Of a stretch of 64,000 bases of DNA, positions 1 through 15,000 are shown piece by piece. Position numbers and translations under genes: made by a program. The stretch covers positions 5,208,001 to 5,272,000 of the forward strand of contig NC_089550.1 of assembly GCF_040115645.1 (NCBI RefSeq), in the 5' to 3' direction. Source of the DNA: Euwallacea fornicatus (lineage: Eukaryota; Arthropoda; Insecta; Coleoptera; Curculionidae). Every line of letters starts with the position of its first letter. The first letter of the stretch is position 1. The notes beneath the pieces are model-generated. The model did not search any database. It was not told the DNA's origin and saw only the letters and a program-made list of their open reading frames with translations.

Positions 1-53
1 ACATGAGGGTCATGGGAACTAGGTAAGCCACCACGAGAAAGAGCATCTGATAC
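1..53 (-). CDS. TkR86C: Receptor exon F, partial: TM5
   Basis: A CCAG acceptor precedes position 53, and the exon runs off the left edge of the window. It completes Gly from exon E, then encodes YQMLFLVVAYLVPMTLM, a TM5 helix with the conserved Pro. The rest of the receptor (loop 3, TM6, TM7) is outside the window. Confidence 0.82.
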
Positions 54-3000
54 CTGGAAAAATAAATAAAAAAAATATTCTGTTTCAATATTGATGTGGA
101 AATCGTGTTGGGGGTATAATCAGTAGTTGGCCACATGAAACTGTGGAATTAAGGGATAGCCAAGCCCATGTGCTTTTCCCCGCGTTTTTATAAGGGAATT
201 ACTACGACATCATTAACTGGTTAACTGCTACAGTAAAATATGAAAATGGGCCATTTTGTTGTAATTAAAGTTCTTATAAGTGGTAAGAAATATCTAAAGT
301 CGTAATTTTTTATAGGTAATTCATTTTCCTTCCCTTAGTCTCAATCTAGAAATATTAACCGCTAGCGAATAACGTCAGATACTAAACGAGGGGGTCATAA
401 TTTTTTATCGGTAGCTATCTTGGATGGAACAGAAAATTGTTTCAAATATTTGGCACCGGGAGCGGATGGCATTAACTAATGGTTTACGCATTCCCAAGCA
501 TTGGTCGAAAAATATATGAAATAAACCTCTCCCTAACTCGAAAATAATTGTTTTTAAATTCGTTTACTCGTTAGTTGACACGAAGAGCCTGAATCTGTAT
601 GAATGTCGCTTAGCGCATCGAACTATTCCTAATATACATACGTCACTTACATGTTAAATTATCGAACCTAAACAAACTTGTAATCCCAATGAGCATGTAA
701 TGAAGTCGATTATCCCCGGTGATTAAGTTCAGTTGAGGTTCAGCAACAAGTCCAGCAAATCGTTTGTGTCCAAACGAAATTTTACGAGAAATCTACCGAT
801 ACATATCAACACAAAATCAAATATACTTTATTTTACACGTTGCTTTTTGGTGCAATCAATTTGAATTGTGTACATTAGGAAATTACAATTAATATAAATC
901 TGTCGAATAAAAAAATATGCGCTCACGCTGCTGCTAACACGAGGCGAAATGGATTGCATCTAAATATTTATCTTAATTCCGCGGCAGTTAATCTTTATTT
1001 CGGAGCACGTGGCACCCTATAAACTGCCCTTACGTGGGAGAACGAACAAAATATTGCTAAAAAATGCAATACCACTTATTGTATCTTACGTCATGTCGAG
1101 ACTAGGTTCTTCCGCAAACTGGTAGGGAAATCAGCAGAGGTGGTATTAAAATTTAACGCATTTTTGCCCATTGTCAAAATGACTTTTCAGTAGAGAACAA
1201 AGCTTCAACATATGCGGAAAAAATCAGATGTTGTGCAGGCAGTTTTCAAGCCTAGAATTGACAAAATTCATTTTCAGCGCGTAAAAGAAATTTATGTGAA
1301 GAAGTAATTTTTAATACTATTGAAACAATCTATCGGAATAACTTCTGAATCCAAACAGCTTCAATTTACTTAGAACTTTTCGGTCAACGCAATCAAAAGC
1401 TTTTGACACATCACGCAATTAGCATATTGTTGCTCAAAGAACAATTGCCCTTGAGGCTGGCCTTTTAATGACACTATGTATAACGGTGCTGGTGACAGAG
1501 TATCTCATGAACACACTAAAGACAAAAAAAAATGCAATCAAGTATTAAATTGGTTAATACTACTTTCAGGCATCACAGTTGTGGACAAACAGAGCGGCAC
1601 ATTTCCCGGTTGAGCTATTGAAAACAATTACTTTCGAAGTAAAAGTTTAATCACGGAAAATCTAAATGAAAACTGACAATCAGAGTTTTCGCAGGTTTGT
1701 GGATCTTACTAATCGATACTTGTTTTATCAAACCTTTCCATGACCAAAGACGTGGGTTTTATTTGATCGTGTGAAATCTTTACTAATTCTTAATGAACGC
1801 TTTGAGCAACTAAGAGGAAAAGGAATAATGCAAAAGGATTTATATGGAACCGAATAATCAGCTTTACGATTCAAGGTTGGCAATGGGGGTCACGGAGATT
1901 AAGTTAGAAAATACACGTGGATGTCCACAGTATACTTCATTATTAAAGAATACGGCGTGTCTTTTTTAAGTGCATGCACTAGTGCTATTTGCGAGCTGAC
2001 CGTAGATTTAATTTCGCTAGTAGAAAAAATTGGTATATTGTGGTATTCGCCTAGAACACCCTCACGATGTTAAATTTTTAGGAGTTTCGGAAGTATTTCG
2101 AAGAATATGGAAATTGACCAATTTTGTGATTTATTGAAAATGTCTGATCTTCTCTATTTTGTTTGTGATAGAAAAAAGTGTAAACCACCAAGTTTTGTAA
2201 TATTGTATTGAACTCAACTTAGCACCTTATCCGATTCTTATTAAACGGGTAACCAGCAACCAGTTGGATTTTGGAAATTATTTCTGAACAACAGTTACAG
2301 TCATGTGAGCTATCTTATACGCATCCTCATGTCGTTGTCATAAAAAAATCTGACATTGACAGTACACAGGCAAATTTATTCTAGACATGTCAAAAGAACC
2401 GCAACGGTCAACCATCTCCCAAATTTGTTTTCGGATAGAATACTGCCTCGTGGGTTTCTTGCCACTACTCACTCAAAAGTCAAATTTGCAATGTTGTCGG
2501 ATCTACGAATGTCTTGATTTTTTTCCATGGAATTACATCGCAATTTTTTTCTCTGGGGGTTCCTTAGCACGATGCAGATATTGACGTACTTTACGGCCGC
2601 TTAAAAGAAGCGTATTTCACGTTTAACATGGAACAAAAGAGTACTTCAAACGTATTTAAATTCAAACAGTCATTCATTGCAAATTTGCACCGTTCCCCTA
2701 TAAAGGTTCATATTTTGTTCCTAGGAAAGTTTGTCATGAATAATCATGATCGATAAGTCAAGTATCGTACTATTGCATTAAACCTCTGATTTATTTTCCG
2801 ATCGTTTAATTGATAAAACAGATAAATTTGCATAGAAAATGAAATAATCTCTTTTTGTGCATTTTACCTCACACCTGAGTATTTTTCTCATAGTACCTCG
2901 AGGTATTTGTACTAGGAGCATTATATGATGTCCGTTGTTAAAATAAGATATTGGATAATGGAAAAAATATTATTATACACGTAAATGAGAATTTTGCCGA

Positions 3001-6000
3001 TATAAAGTGATAATTTTCTTAATGAGTGAGTCAGGATTTCGTTTGAGTAAAAGGTTCTTATAGCTCCACGAAAAAACGCCGTACAAGACGGTGAGGTAAA
3101 ATCACAATCGAAAATCTGATGTTTTCTCTTAGACTTTTACCAGACTTATTTGACCCTTTCTTATTATTTATTTACCCGGTTAACTATGAATGTTAACTCT
3201 GCACCTGGCAACTTGAACACTTTAATAAATTAATATCAAGTGACAACTTTGCAAGGGATCCAAATTCCGTTTGTGTCAAGTTAGCCATAAACCTACAGGC
3301 CATAAACTTGCCAAATATTGCCGAGTCGCATAACCGGCCTATTATACCGAGTGACATCGGAGATATATAGCAGCTTTTTCATTTACGTAAATAAAATTAA
3401 GAGAATTTCATGGGGCCTGTAATATGTATTATAATTGGACGTGAATTATGTCCAAACGACGTTTATTCGGGAGGCATTTTTTTTTTAATTTTTGCTAAAC
3501 TCTCTATTTCTCTAGTCTATTTTGTCCGTTTTAAAACTACTCTTTTAACTACGTATTACGTGTTGGCGGTCATGACTGGATATCGAACTACCAGGTATAC
3601 CGGTATGAAGTGACCGTCAGGATATAAATGTCTCGATATAGGGCATTTGTTGTAAACAAACCTTTTTTTTGTTTGCTTAGTTGGTATGCAAACTGACAAA
3701 CATATTTTGTACAAATCGAGTCCCTGAACAAATAACAATATATTATTTCATTGTGCCAAAAATGTCGAATTTTGTACCATAAAATGATGATTCGCGGAAA
3801 GCATTAATTTTTTGCTTTCATTTGAAAAATAGTGCTACAGAATCGCATCGAATGCTTGTCGAGGCATATTGTGATTATGCTTTATCAGAAGCAACATGCA
3901 AAAGATGGTTTCAACGATTCAGAAATGACAATTTTGATGTGCAAAATGAAGAACGTGGCAGACCACCAAAAAAATTTGAAGACGCCGAACTGCAATCAAT
4001 ATTGGATGAAGATGACACTTTAATTCAAAAGCAAATGGCAGAAATGTTAAATGTTCCTCAACAAACAATTTCTGATCGATTAAAAGCTATGGGAAAGATC
4101 CAAAAGTGTGGAAAATGGGTGCCGCATGAATTGAATGAAAGACAGACGGAGAAATGAAAAAACACCTGTGAAATTTTGCTTCCAAGGCACGAAAGAAAAT
4201 CAGTTTTGCATCGAATTGTTACTGGAGATGAAAAATTGATTTATTTTCGAAATCCTAAACGGAAAAAATCATGGGTTGATTCGAGACAACCATCAACATC
4301 GACTGCAAAACCTGATCGATTCGTCAAGAAAGCAATGCTGTGTGTTTAGTGGGATCAGAAAGGTGTGGTGCATCACGAGTTTTTAAAACCTGGTGAAACC
4401 GTTAATACTGTTCGCTAACGACAAAAATTGATTAATTTATACAGTGCATTAATCACAAAACGATCAGAATGGGCCAGAAGGCACGGGAAGGTAATTTTGC
4501 TCCATGACAACGCACCTGCACACAAAGCAACACCGGTTCAGGATATCATCAAAACACTTGGCTGGGAGTTGCTACCCCATCCGCCGTATTCACCAGATTT
4601 GATTTCTTGGGACTACCATTTGTTTTTATCGATGGGATACGCATTGGCTGAGCAGCACTTCGATTCCTACGAAGAAGTAGAAAATTGGGTGTCTAATTGG
4701 TTTGCTGCCAAAGAGGCACATTTCTATTGGCGTGGTATCCATAAATTGCCAGAAAGGTGGTCAAAATGTTTAGAGAGCAATGGTCAATATTTTGAATATA
4801 TTTTTTCTCTTTCCTTGTTAAAATTGGTGTTTTATTTTCACAAAATAGCGCTCATTTCATACCGGTAGACCTGGTATATTTAATATCGAGTGAGCGATGG
4901 AAAGAAAGTTGGTTCTAGAAATGTATTTAATACAAAGAAAAAATTAAATTAATATTTTATAAGCTTCAGCTCTTTGGCGTTGCAAATTAGAACACTTTTT
5001 GAGTTACAGAAAATACCGCAAAATTAATAATAAAAGAATGAAATTGAGGTAGAAGCGCTGTCTTTACATTTTTTTTTGTAACCCAGTACTCATTTATCTT
5101 TAATACTCGACGCGTGAATGTAATTACTTTCCCTTATTTTCAAATTCGGAATAAATATTTTTAAACCGTTTCCACCTATACTCATTTTAATAAAAAAAAA
5201 ACTAATCCGATAATAAACATCGATCCGCCATAGTTTCCATTGGGAATTGCAGGGGACCAGTCAAAAAAGAAACATGTATATTTGGTTTCATTAAGACTCC
5301 CGATGAAACTCGAAGGATCGAGAAATCTCGGTTGCCTATAAAAGTCTATTGTCGGGCATTACGGTAGATAAATCAAGGAAATTGTGAGGGTCTCTTAAAG
5401 TTCGCGAAATTTTTGCGTTCACACTGCCTGCTTCTAGCCTCAAAATTATATCATGGTTTAAATGTTTTTCTTGTCGGATGAAATAAAGATATGTTATTTC
5501 AAATCATGATGGTACTGGAAATTACATATTCTGGGGCGTCTTCCTGCATTGGAAGAGATTCCGCAGGTCGCAGCATAAAGTGATGAGAAATTAAATTTTA
5601 CAAGGTGGAAAAATATCGAACTTTGAACACTTTGAGGCCACATTGTGACTTTCCAGTAACAGACACCATAATGCATCCAATATTTATCGCGTTTCCTCTA
5701 AAATGTCTAGAAATGACTTTAAATTCAGGCTCAGTTAGCCGTCCCAAAAAAAAAATACAATCATAAAATTGCATTTATTGGGAGCTGTCTGCTGCAAGCC
5801 CGGGTGTTGTCTGGTATTTTTGTCAAGAAATCGAGAATGAGTTGAGAAGGCAAGAAACGTGATCGGTTTGAGAAAGCACAAAATAGTCTTTACTTTCTTG
5901 TGTTTCGTGTGCAGGAACCGGCAGGATTATTAATTAATGTTCATATGAAAATTATTTTCTTTTATTATTAGTGATTCTAATATTCATCCAAGGGTACTTA

Positions 6001-9000
6001 CCTTTATTTAACGTCCTAAAGACCAATTGGTTTAATCTTTTGAAACGTTCAAACAGCAATATAACTACGTAGGCATCAAATAATCATTAATTTGTATTCG
6101 TTCTATTACCTTAACACTATCGACCACTCTTCGAAAACTTTCTAAACGCCTATTTCAGCTCGCCGTTATGAAACGAAATAATCTTTTGATATTATTATCG
6201 TATTATGATACAGTCGTGGTTATAGAAATAGCACACTTTTAATTTTTACCATAAAAGTGCTAAATACCAATAAATGTTAATAACAATTGTTTTCTTGTAT
6301 TCATTTTTTCTCATAGAATGCCTTATCAGTTAAAATCTCAATACAAAATTCTTTGTCTATATTTTATTGGTTTATTTGTAGTTTAGTGCTGGCCATACAA
6401 ATCGCACGTTTAACCATTAATATCTTTAATCATATTTTCTGTCGAATATTTTTATTAAAAGTAAGTTAATATTAACTCTATAATTCTTAATGACTACTAA
6501 TACATGAATTTTTTTGAAAAAATAGGGGACAGGAAGAGGCATTGTAGTCCCGAAATGCGAAAGATAATAATTAGACTGAAAGAAGAAGGAAAATCCATTA
6601 CGGATATATCGAAGATATTATTTTGTTCTTGGAAAATGGTGTACAACGCCTTAAAGTTACACAAAAACACCCAAAGTTTTGAAAATAACCAACGTGCATC
6701 AAAAGGCAGAAAAGTCACTGAACGAGAAGTTGCCTTAATTGTGCGGATTAGGAAAGCGCAACCTTTTTTAACATCTGTAGAAATTAAGCGGCAAATTTTC
6801 AGTGATTATCAAGTGGATTTATCTGCCAGATTAGTAAGAAGGATTTTACAACAGCACAACCTTCGTGGATGTATTGCTAAGAAGAAGCCACACGTTTCTA
6901 ATCGAAAGAAGAAGAAGCATTTAAATTTCGCAAAAACCTATATTAATAAACCCCCTCAATTTTAGCGCCGGATTCCCTGGTGTGATGAATCTAAAGTGAA
7001 TATGTTCGGAAATGATGGAAAAACGTATGTTCGTCGTCCAAAAAATAGCAGTACCGATCCACGATACACTATTAAAACAATTAAACATGGCGGGGGATCA
7101 GTAATGGTGTGGGGTGGCACGGCATGGTATTGGACCTATTTACCGAATTGAGGGTACTATGGACAAATTTCAATATAAGGATATATTAGCCAACATAATG
7201 GAGCCATATGTTTTTGAATTTATGCCGGTTGATTATATTTTTATGCCAGATAATGATTCGAAGCATACTTCGAGGCTGGTTAAACAGTGACTGGAGGATA
7301 ATGTAATCGAAGTTTTAGACTGGCCTCCTCAAAGTCCCGATTTGAACCCTATCGAGAATGTGTGGGAATGGGTTAAACGAGAAATTAAAGGGAAAAATCT
7401 CTCCAATGCAGGCGAAGTATGGGAAAATATTAGAAACACCTGGAACTCCCTTCCAAGAGACTATCTCCAGAAAGTAGTGGAATCAATGCCATGTAGATTA
7501 ACAGCTGTAATAAAAAACAAGGGATTCTCCACAAAATATTGACAATTTCAATTGTTATTGTGCATTTGTTTGCTATTTTTTGAATGTGTGCTATTTGCTT
7601 GGCCAGCCAAAATTACTTTTTCTTTTTTTCAAGAAGTACTGTTTATTACTTCAATTTTTTTTAATGTTAATAAAGTTTTAAAGTTTTATATAATTCTATG
7701 CAAAATATTAATTTATAAAAAAAAACTGAAACTTGCTAAAACTTTGAAAAAACCAAGTGTGCTATTACTATGACCATCACTGTATATAGCATATTAGTGA
7801 TTTTGCGAAGTTGACATTCCTTCCTAAGATGGAACACACGTCATGCCTTAATGGTCATGTTCTAGACATATTACATGGAAATCTTGGTAAACTTCCTTAT
7901 AACGGGCGTGCTTTGGTTTAATTGTGTTCACTCATTGGGGTAAATGATCGAATATTATTTACCCCAATTTTAATACAAATTGGTTTTCTCTCCCTTGAGA
8001 TTTTTTTTAATGAGTGCGTAATATATGCGTAATGAGATTTATTCCACTCACGAATAGGCTTAGAGCGAAAGTGCTGGGACGTAAAAACGAATTTTCATTT
8101 CTATGGAAATCATAAATAGAGCAACAATAGAGATGTTAACGACACTGTGGCCAATTATCTCGCTAGATAAATATTTTTCGACCGTGTAATTTGGACTTAC
8201 AACTTGCTAATTTAACAAAGTGATATAGGGTTAGCTGTCAACATTCCTATTAGCCTACGTATACGCTTTTTAGTTTTAAATGAGAAAATACATATGCTAG
8301 ATGTTTTTTAATTAACAGGGCAGAATAACGAGTCACATGCGAATCATTATTAACCTGCTTTATGTAAGAGCTTTAGAAAAAAAGGCGATAAATGACTATT
8401 CAACAACTTATACACGCCATGGTGTACATAAATGAGTGTTAAGTTGTTGCGTTTTATTGTGTCTCTTTCCATTTCGTCCAATAATGTAAAGAAAGGCACT
8501 TAAACCAGCCCACTTACCCCAAGTCGTATTTGGATCCGATAAGCTGCTTATCGGGCCAAATCATTATGCACCCCACTCTTTCTGATCCTCGATATCTAAA
8601 AACAAACAGGTCATTAATGTATTATTATTTACAATTTGTTTATGACGTATAGCCGGATATGTACAAAAGATAAACTAATAATCCGGCAGATGATGACAGA
8701 TTTTCTGTCGTAATTTTTCTCACCACGCTTTTCAGAAGGTTTAACAGTTCGTTAGTTCTACGTAGTTACAAAAAGGGATTTTTTAGATAACGAAGTGCAG
8801 AAAAACAGAAATTTCATTTTGTTCGCTATGTCAACTATACTTTAACAAGCGCGAATTGTATACTTTTCTCAGTTTTATTACAAAAATGTTTGTATTTTTT
8901 ATTGGAAGACAGTGTCAAAACACAGAAAATTGATTTATTAAAATGCTTCAATGATTTTCTGATGTTCAATTTCAGTGAAGATTACATGCCAGGCCGAGTA

Positions 9001-12000
9001 GAATTGTAGCTACAGGCATAATAAGCGTACGAAGGAAATATAATTCTTTCTTCTATTTTATTTTTTATTCCCTAAAAAGTCCCTTTTCTTAACTAGAATT
9101 TGCACAGTGTTAAAAATCGCGTACCGATTAAAACTACAGTCGGAAAACACCGTTATTTGCCGGACTAAAACGGCCGTATCTGCAATAGTTTATCTTACTT
9201 TTCAGATGTGAAATTAGGTTAAGATAATCTGAAGACTTAGAGATGTTGCGTTATCTTCAGCAGTTAGAACGTTGCTATCTGACACCGTGCCGTAATGATC
9301 ATATTTCTAATGCGGTAAAAATCACCGGTGAGATGTCATTTGATAGGCGTTTTTATGCGCGACCATAAGCAAAACACGAATGGAAGATAATAATCACATT
9401 ATAGCCGATTTCTTCATTTGACTTTTAGGTTAATAATGAGCCATACATGTGCCACTATTATCAACTGTTTTAGAAATAGGTTGCACTTTGCCATTATTCA
9501 ACATATCCAATAATGGAGTCTTATAGTAGTGGAAAAATAATTTATCTACATCCACCACTTTAAAATACTTCCAACCTTAAGCACACTCCTCTTCAACTTC
9601 CATTTCAGTGCACGTGCTTATGTAACCCGAACTAACCGTAACAGGTTTATTGTATTACATAGTCATACACTTTTATTCCAAATTTTCTGGTCGTTTATAA
9701 GGTTGACGTGCATATTAAGTAACTGTTTGCTAAAAATATCTGAAACATTCCTTCGAATCTACAGTCAATCGGATCACGTTCGTTCAATTGAGGCCTGCAT
9801 TGGGGTATTTCGGAACAGCCACGCGTTTGATTTTACCGAAGCTGGCGGGGAATACAAATGGTAAGGTTAGAATGGATATTTCCTGGATAACTATAGTTAT
9901 TTACGTCACAAGTACAGTAAGTGACTTGTTACAGCACGAGCTTTTTACGGGTGAGGCTCAAGGGGCTGCGCCAATGAACACCGTAACAACACCTACTGGA
10001 CGTGTATCGAATATTATTTTATTTTATTCAGCGGTTCTTATGCGATAATAACAACTTTAAAAGAGCATTCGTAGATGCTGAACGTGTATGCGATGGGGTT
10101 AACGAATTTTTTAATTCACGTATGTATTACGCGGGTTTTTCTGGCGCCTTAAGTTTGTTTAGCAAACAAACTTAAATCGTCAGGTGCTGTAATGTTCCAT
10201 TTACCGGCCCCAAATCGGGGCAGTGCAGCACGACTGCCATTGTTTAGTGTTTACGGCGTAAAGAATAATAGAGGGATTACCTGTGGGTAATTGTTGTTGA
10301 GTATAGCAAGCATGGCGACGCGAAAGTCATGCTTGCAGTCCAAATGATGAAAATAGCTATCAAAGATGCCCTTCTTGACATTCTCGGATGTAAAGGACGC
10401 ACAATTGCTAAATATCTAAAACATAAAAATCGTACATGTACTTTTCCCTTGAAATTTGTCTGAATTGAGAAACACTTCTCCAGGCATCTTGACCACACCA
10501 AGCGCATGCGTTTCTAGAACTAGTACCAGTTCCATAACGGAACTCGTCGGCGTATATAGACTTCTGTCAGAACCTGTACCCTTCATAAGTGACGCATCAC
10601 GAGTTAAGCATATGTGTGGTAATTGGTTAGAAGCAAGCAGTCATAATGACATCAAGCCAATCACATCGCGGGCAAACTCATGCATTAAATGAAAGCTCAG
10701 AGTTATGCATTAAAAAAAGTTAGCGTTAATGGACATTTTCTACACGTCCACTTACCTATCACAGGATATTCCTGTGAGAGTAAATACGCTGGCAGTTACT
10801 GTTGCGTTGGCTATAAAATTGCTAATCGTGCAGTACCTCGTTCCAAAGGGCCAATTTCTGAAAAAAAGTTACAGGATGTGCGAGTTTTAGCAATTCAGAT
10901 ATTTTCAAAATGTTTGATTTTTTGAGAATTTTTCAAAATTTGGAATTAATGCCATTCGAAATATCTTTCAAAACTGACATTAGAGAATGGTTAGTTTTTT
11001 TCTATTTTATATTGTTATTGAATAACAGGTGATTAAACTGCGAAAAAAATAAGTAGCATTGTCTCTTGCAGGAAATTTTAGTTAAACCGTTTTTGGAATA
11101 TTCCACGATATTGGGACTTTTATCGAAACTGTATGTATAAATTGAGTCCATTTCCATATAATGGTGAGAGAGAATGTTCACTGTTCCTTTTACGATCTCA
11201 ATTCTTTTTAGGTCAAACATACACTTTAGGATCCTCTGCTTCTTCAAACTTCGAAAGTTGCATCAAGGTTTCAGTTTCAAAGATGAAATTTTGTGAGATT
11301 CGATGAAAATTGAAATTCTAAATAAGTTCAGGGAAGGATATTCAGTTTCGCCCAATATGATATCATACCTGCCAACGAAACTGATTTCCCTAAGCGGAAA
11401 CTAAGACGCTTTCCTAAAATAGGTGCATTAATTCTTTCCTGGTCTAGATTTAAATAAAGTTTTAATCATAAGGGTGGAGGAATCTCAAGTGCTTACATTT
11501 TCTTTGTTGGAGCGCAGCTTCAGTTATTTTTACCCTAACTTTGATGTCGTCAACTTAAATAATTTTTTATATCAAGAAGGGCTGGCACATGGCAATTCTT
11601 TAGTCCTGGAACTCCAACAGAAGATATTTTGTTGACGGGTAATTTGTTAACACAGTTTTTTATTATCTACGTTAAAGTCCAATTTTTCAATTGTTGTACT
11701 TTAATGTGTTATTTGATTATTGGCACGCAACTAGACCAAATCAGAAAACACGGCGTTGCTGTCCCACTTCCCGCTTATTTAACAGACAGAGATACGCTAC
11801 AAAACATTTACTCCTTGTCATCTGTCTCTATGCGTGATGTCACCTTGAGACTGTCATTGGACTCGAATGCGTGGAGTGGGTACACTTTCAGAAATGCTGC
11901 GACGAATAGCGGGCTGCGCAGACGTCGCTTAGAGTAATGCAAAGTAGTGCCGTTACTTCCTAGGCAATAAAAATGCACGTAACTGTATGACGTTTTGTAT

Positions 12001-15000
12001 CATTGCCGCTCATTCACTGCTTTGGATTCTTCACGGGTACCATTCGGAAAACGTAAATTTATTGACCTGACTCGCTCCGACGAATAACGAATAACACTGC
12101 GGAAGTAAATTTGCTGCCTTTTGGTCTTGTAAATAAAAAAAAGCTTTTTTTATTGAATGCCAGGAAGATTCCATTAGGCAATAAATTGATATGATTGGCC
12201 GAAACTCTGCCGTATCTCAGGACAAGGACATTTTTCAAATTTAATTGTTTGAATGTTCTAGATGTACGGAGGTCATGTAAATTTCAAGTCGAATTCATAA
12301 ATCCGTAACACCCAGAACCGGAAGTTTATTTGCGGCTATATGTTGTGCGACAGCCCTTTTCGCTCCAGCTCATTTATCAGCTTATTTAAGAGTTAAGCGT
12401 CTTTTGAAGATTTGCCCCTATTTTTCAACGTAAAACTTTCGTTTGGTTTCCATGATATCGATCTTTAAACAGGAAACTAAATCAGGGAAGCCTATGGTTA
12501 AGTTCGGAAGGGAATTGAGAAAATTATGGCCAAAAATGAAATAAAAGTTTACTCCGTGTTTTCCTACCGAAAGCGCTTTATGAACGCTGTTTCGTGCTCA
12601 GTTCTAAAATTAAAACTTTCTAAGCCTAATAGATATTTTTACGACTTGAAGGCAATTTATTGACATAGATATATTCCTAACTTAAGACGCTTATTAAAGC
12701 ATCCTTGCTGATTAACTTAAAAGGCATAATTCAGCACGCGTACCGAATTTCATTTATCGGTTTCACAGTAAATGCTAAATGCAACCAAAATCAACATCGA
12801 CTTTTCGGGTGCATGCAGAATTACTTAGCTCGGTCGGGTGATTAATATTCATTGATATTCACGGATAAGTTCAAAATTCAATTATCCGTACTCCAATACA
12901 GCAATTTAACCAGCCAGCTGTGTCAGATTCATAGTGTAGATCCCTGTTAATTAAATATTAATTGTTTTAAAATGTGCGATGCACAGAAACTGTGTGGAAA
13001 GTATCAGTTTATTGCGGCCCACGTAAGACGTCCCACTCATTATTAAACTTAAGGTGTTATTGAAGCAAAATAAACAACAGTTTTGTCTTCTCCACTACAA
13101 TGTGCATTTTACCGACCGGATATGTAGGCGTTTCCGATTAGGTGCACGGAAATGGATTTCCTCTTCAGATGTGATGGGTCATTTCTATTTTCCGCATATT
13201 TTACTGAACAGGTAGGCGTTTCCGGATGTGCTGGCTCATTTCGAATCTATCCGTGAGATACGAAACCGCCAAATTGAAGCTCGTGTACGTTCCCTTTCTA
13301 TACCGTATCCGTTCCGTATACATTGTTCAGAATTTGATAGTGCACTGAGCATGGCTAAATGTGCACACGCACGAAAGCGGTTCGCAATGGATTACGGAAC
13401 GGCTTCGAGACGGATATGGGACGGACAGGTTCAGTGAGAATCAACCGTTGGCCGGAAGGTATGAAACTGACCAATGACCGAGTAGAAGTTTAATTTTTTG
13501 CGAAATTTGCATGCAAATGTGCTTTGCGGACACTCGGGAACGAAGCAAAAAAGGAGATTTGAGGTGTGAGTCAAAGTCAGCATAAATAGGCAAAATACTT
13601 CCCAATTTTTGCACGGAGCGACTGTAAAATCAACAAAAAAGGAACGTTGCGCCAAGTAATCTCTGCAGGATAAAAACGAGACAAAATCAGACGTCGGTTC
13701 CTCCTGATCTAAAGCTTCTTGCTGTATGCTCAACAAGTTTTGTGAAAATACCATTTTACATTGGCCCGTATTAACTCAACAGCATTAAATTTGCATCGAT
13801 ACGGGGCGCATGAAGCACTTCATGTCTTTCTGATTCAATTTGTTCGTCTACTACATACTAAACCCGCATCCGGATAAAGCCCTTTTCTGTGGCGGCATTC
13901 ACTACAATAAACTTTTTTCATTTAAAGCCTGATGGACGTGTAACACTTTTTATTGAAAAATCTTGCCAAGATTTTCCTGGATTTACTTTAGAAAACATCC
14001 ATGTCTCGTCCAGAAAAAACTACTCTGCGAAGTTTGATTTCGAGCTCTTTAGCGTTTATATTTTTAGGAATCTCGAGCTTTGTATGGCAATGTTGGCTTT
14101 TTCATCATTATAGTGCTTATAATCAATTCATCCTAAGAAAGTTAGCTTTACAACGAACTTTTGCTTATTAACAAGTCTGCACGATATTTCTTTTAGTTCC
14201 CGATTTGCGCTTAATAGGATAATATGTTTTCTTAAAAGAAATAGAAGGGCATTGTTAAAGCCGGATTTATAAACCGGACGTCGAATTACGATCTAGAATT
14301 GACTGACACTGAAAGATAAATAACAATAAATTTATTCGTTCCATTTTTATTCGCTCTGGGATGTGAAGTTGTCGCTGAGCTGCCTAAGGGCTGCGCTAAA
14401 AATGGACCAACTTTTTATCACACATTCATCATAAACGACGTTTTATGCACCCTGTAGCTTACATAAAAGAGCATTTGTATTCACCGTCGGCAGTGGAGTT
14501 GTCGCTGAACTATCGGCGGGCTGCCGCCGAAGATAAAGCAATTTTTATTACGAATGAATCATAATCGACGGTTTATGCACTTTACAGCCTGCACAAAAGT
14601 ACATTTGTATTCCTTTCCGCTTTGTGCTGCCGCCGAAGACAAACCAATTTTTTATCACTTGCACAGAATAACACGTTCGTACACGCAGTAGCATGCATGA
14701 ACGCGTGAAATTTATTACGAAAATATTAAATGTCGATTCATATTATCGGTCAGGTCACGCACTGGTCAAACATTGAAAGATTCTTTTTATATTGTTGTGG
14801 CACGCTCAGTCGAGTTACGGTCAAACAATAGAAAATAGATGTAATATTTGACCTGTCTATGAACGGAGTGTGACCAAATTGTTCTGTGTCCACATTAGCG
14901 CGCGTGGTTAACAACGGTCTCAACAATACAAAATAAATTTTACAATATTTGTCCAGACCGTGATCAATTGAACCAATAATACGAATCGCCCGTAATAATG

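Larger units (their letters stand above)
54..8517 (-). other. Receptor intron between exons E and F
   Basis: This 8.46-kb intron begins GTAAGTGG at 8517 and ends CCAG at 54. It contains two DNA transposons, a mariner at 3591-4874 and a Tc1-type element at 6211-7782, listed separately. The remaining stretches (54-3588, 4877-6208, 7785-8517) are AT-rich; I see nothing recognisable in them. Short open frames at 2387-2584, 3410-3613 and 5494-5676 have no family features. Confidence 0.75.

Noticed and set aside
7552..7773. Hydrophobic 73-residue protein after the Tc1 transposase
   Set aside because: AT-rich 3' region of the transposon that runs into its terminal repeat; no domain.
11629..11937. 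102-residue frame as a receptor exon
   Set aside because: The neighbouring exons join directly in frame without it, it lies on the opposite strand, and it has no GPCR motif.
13431..13754. 107-residue minus frame as an exon
   Set aside because: No splice sites or domain; the receptor frame is continuous without it.
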